The notes beneath the pieces are model-generated. The model was given only the letters and a program-made list of their open reading frames with translations, searched no databases and was not told where the DNA came from. A stretch of DNA of 64,000 nt, taken from positions 1,550,001-1,614,000 of the forward strand of contig JAECYW010000018.1 of assembly GCA_023014335.1 (NCBI GenBank), read 5' to 3'. Made by a program: the position numbers and the translations under genes. Below, piece by piece: positions 61,475 through 64,000 of the stretch (position 1 is its first letter; every line of letters begins with the position of its first letter). Origin of the DNA: Galerina marginata. Taxonomy: Eukaryota > Basidiomycota > Agaricomycetes > Agaricales > Galerinaceae.

Positions 61475-61530
61475 CTTTAAGAAACGAGTAGCTGTTGAGT
61501 GGTGGGATGAACCCAGAATTATCATCGGCT

Positions 61531-61536
61531 TATAAG
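61531..61536 (-). promoter_or_regulatory. TATA box of lectin copy 1
   Basis: TATAAG on the minus strand, 57 bp before the chosen ATG at 61474. Confidence 0.35.
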
Positions 61537-61539
61537 TGT

Positions 61540-63700
61540 CTGGAATTATCTGTGCATTGTACGAGTAATAGGACCCGCTGGCTTCCGTTAGAGTCTGTCC
61601 CGCTTTCGCGGACTTCAGTCAGAAATATTGCAGATATCTTGTCCAGGTTTTGACAGCGCCGCAGGTACGCCTCATTTTCTTTCGCGAACGTCGGGGTTGG
61701 GAGCTGGCTTCGATGAAATCTTTGTGAGCAACAATGAACTTGCCATGCGCTCGAGTATATTTTTGCAACCGTAACACAGAAGGCCGTTGAACGGATGCTG
61801 AATACGTGCCGCGTCACTCGAGTAAGTAGTCGCGTGCGGCGCCTATTTCAGAATGTACTCTTGCGGAAGCTCCGGGATGAGGGACGATCGCGACTCTCAC
61901 TACACGTCCAACAGACACGATCGGCCCGCCACGTCCTGTTCTTCCTCTCGCGTCCTGTAAAAGCATTGTTTCACGATTAAACCTGACACTTTTACGAGTT
62001 CTTATCTTATGCTCACCAAGTAGCATTCGAGCTGTCCTAGGAATGGTAGGACCTAAATGAACACCATGTGTGAGGTGAGGGTTACATGTGTACGAGTAAA
62101 GTACAAGTATCACGTTCCTGATTTCTCCCGGCTGGAAAGGAAGTTGCACAAAAAGATGATCCACAGTGTGACACTGCGATGTCAAAGGATCTGCAATCGT
62201 AACAAGGTCGCCGCACAAGTTCAAACGGATCGGCCACGCATCGAAGGCTTAGGGAAGTCAAAGGCAATTCATTTGGCTCGGACCAACGTAAAGACGAGGT
62301 TCTCTTCCAGCACCAGTCCAGCTAAAATCTGACACTTCCCAAAATAGTGACGTTTAATCCGGTAGCCACGGCCCGACAAAAGGATGGAAATATTAGAGAG
62401 TTATCATGGCCATTGCATAGCTATAGTATGGAGAAAGAAAGGTAAGATTTGGTTGGTGTTATGTGAGGGGCAAGGAAGGGCTGGGGTAAAAAAAAAAGCG
62501 AAACACTGAGTCGACAGCGACGGCGACGTTGAACCAACTATCAGAGAAGTGAATGACTATAATACCCATTCCTAGCAGTGATATCGACAGCTGGTTGGTG
62601 GGAAGTCAAAACGCAGAAAGAATGAAAGACCAGATAAAGCCCCGTTTGGCATGGGAGGGCAGGGACCAGAGATTTCAGTCGACACAAGCCCGTTTGTTGA
62701 CAAGACCGATGTGGGTCCCAAGATATTTGGTGCGTGGCAATATATGGACGAGAGCCACCAGAGAATCCAATGATTCAAAGCCACACAGAAGTACGATACC
62801 ATGAAGACTTTTTCCTTTGAATGCATGAGACAGATAGTCAGAGTTTAGTATCCCCCATCGCGCTCGAAGAGCCCAGGTCCAGAATCGTTTGATGAGTCAA
62901 TGGCGATTGAGATGCGGAAACTCAAACTGCGGTTTCAGAATTTCAGCATGCAAGAGCCAAGCTAGAGCATGGAGCTGACCTCGAGATATACTGATGAGTA
63001 GCCTTCATTGACAGCCAAGTTCAAGAGCAATTCGGAAAGACGGTGGTGAGAGACAGAAAACATTCCGTCCAAAACGGTCATTCCCATCATCTGACAAACC
63101 TTGATCTAATCTAATCTAATCTAATCCAACTCCATCTCAGAAAAAAGGGGGAAGAAAGAATTATCCCCCCATCATCCCACCAGCTACACGGCCCATTTTA
63201 TCCTTCGCCGCAGTGAAATTTCTGACATCCACCCACCATCTACCAGCGTCGTGTCTTCATGACCATTTTGCGCTAAGGACGGCCTAAAACTTACTGCTTC
63301 TACAGTAGGCAGGGAAAAGCTTTAAATATGGAAGGTTCGTCAGCTCTTTTTTTCGGCTTAGCAGTCTGAAATTATCAAATAAGCATATCGATTAGTAGAT
63401 CGCCAGAAGACGAGGAGTTGGACGTTTGAGACTGGTCGAGAGTGATAAGTACGTATTCTGACTTTATGGTATTCCTTTTCTGATTACCATATAGACATAA
63501 AATCAGTCTCGCCCGAGAACGCAATCTTCCTAATCGCCTCTTCCAGCTCACAGCCATCGACATTACCAAAGACGCCTTCGAATAAGGCGTCTTTGTATAC
63601 GACAAGAGCAAGAGGACGATTACTCTTTCCGTGTCCGCCAATTTAATGCATACGAGGTAAATAATGGTCGTAATCCTAAGGATCCTTGGTCGAAAGAGTA
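61540..63700. other. spacer between the two lectin copies
   Basis: Minus frames at 62224-61814 and 63641-63375 are open but show no motif or splice support. An AATCT microsatellite lies at about 63103-63125. The 3' flank of copy 2 (63770-63878) resembles that of copy 1 (60690-60779). Confidence 0.4.
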
Positions 63701-63878
63701 GGGTTAGCTTTCCTGTAACTGAAATTCACCGCACACACTAGCTCTCGCGACACGTGTGGACATCTTTCCACCGCCAATTTCGCGAACTCTTTTATTCACG
63801 TCCACTTGAACACCCACAGACAATTCCTCTGTAAATAAGAGGGGTACAGCTGAAATTTGAATCTTCGTAAACATATAA

Positions 63879-64000
63879 CTAGGACGTAGGCACGAGAGTG
63901 AATGCCTGCTGAATGTCATTCTGATTCCACTGTGTGAGAGTGAGCTGTGAAGGATGTCATTCACTATTTTTCCTCTTGAATTTATCGCTCATTACACTTA
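63879..64000 (-). CDS. ricin-B-like lectin, copy 2, 3' end only
   Basis: The last exon, 63944-63879, has the same 66-nt length, phase and motif as copy 1 (LTLTQWNQNDIQQAFTLVPTS then stop). Upstream of it lies the homologous intron, whose donor matches copy 1 (TAAGTGTAATGAGCG against TAAGTGTGACGAACG) and starts exactly at the window edge. The 5' exons are therefore beyond 64000. Confidence 0.78.

Noticed and set aside
61475..61525. Upstream in-frame ATG (61525) for lectin copy 1
   Set aside because: It lies within about 10 bp of the TATA box, so it would precede the expected transcription start.

Overview
The window reads as nuclear DNA of a mushroom-forming basidiomycete (Agaricomycetes). 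Genes are split by many short GT-AG introns of about 43-80 nt, some leaving micro-exons of 8-21 nt. The gene families are typical of that group: NACHT-type STAND proteins, a Ste3-type pheromone receptor, F-box proteins, a secreted GMC alcohol oxidase, ricin-B/beta-trefoil proteins, small cysteine-rich secreted proteins, and an intron-containing tRNA-Ser. I reconstructed exons by hand from splice signals and reading phase. Where the exon lengths sum to a whole number of codons I treat the model as strong.

Layout. 0-4 kb: 5' part of a C2-NACHT STAND gene running off the left edge (minus), then a truncated kinase-like gene (minus). 4-12.7 kb: an MFS sugar-transporter gene with three frame breaks, inside long non-coding DNA carrying diverged repeats and a small hairpin element. 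12.7-14.8 kb: an intact 13-exon gene for a multi-repeat beta-trefoil-like protein. 14.8-21 kb: non-coding, including a GC-rich, microsatellite-rich block at 16.4-18.9 kb. 21-22.4 kb: an intact Ste3-like pheromone receptor (397 aa) with no pheromone precursor found nearby. 24.3 kb: a small secreted protein. 27.7-29.7 kb: an intact 11-exon PLP aminotransferase (466 aa). 30-31.7 kb: an F-box gene with frame breaks. 32.4-34.2 kb: a 1.74-kb foldback element with long inverted arms, minisatellite arrays and 6-bp target duplications. 36.95-37.86 kb: a second, nearly perfect hairpin element of 909 bp. 38.2-40.4 kb: an intact secreted GMC oxidoreductase (608 aa). 44.7-46.7 kb: a nucleotidyltransferase-fold-like protein (389 aa) and an unrecognised gene. 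47 kb: a 77-aa secreted Cys-rich protein. 49.3-52 kb: a complete NACHT STAND gene (796 aa, minus). 53.3 kb: tRNA-Ser(AGA). 56.4-58.6 kb: a small secreted protein with a broken signal-peptide frame, and a second F-box gene with frame breaks. 60.8 and 63.9 kb: two tandem copies of a ricin-B-like lectin gene (minus), the second cut by the window end.

Taken together this looks like accessory, fast-turning-over chromosome: immune-like STAND receptors, lectins, secreted proteins, duplicated or decaying F-box and transporter genes, and non-autonomous transposons. No operon logic applies; each gene appears to be its own transcription unit. I found no transposase, CRISPR array or rRNA. The most unusual items are the two foldback/hairpin transposons with identifiable target-site duplications, the receptor without a visible ligand gene, and the NACHT protein with a non-repeat C-terminal half.
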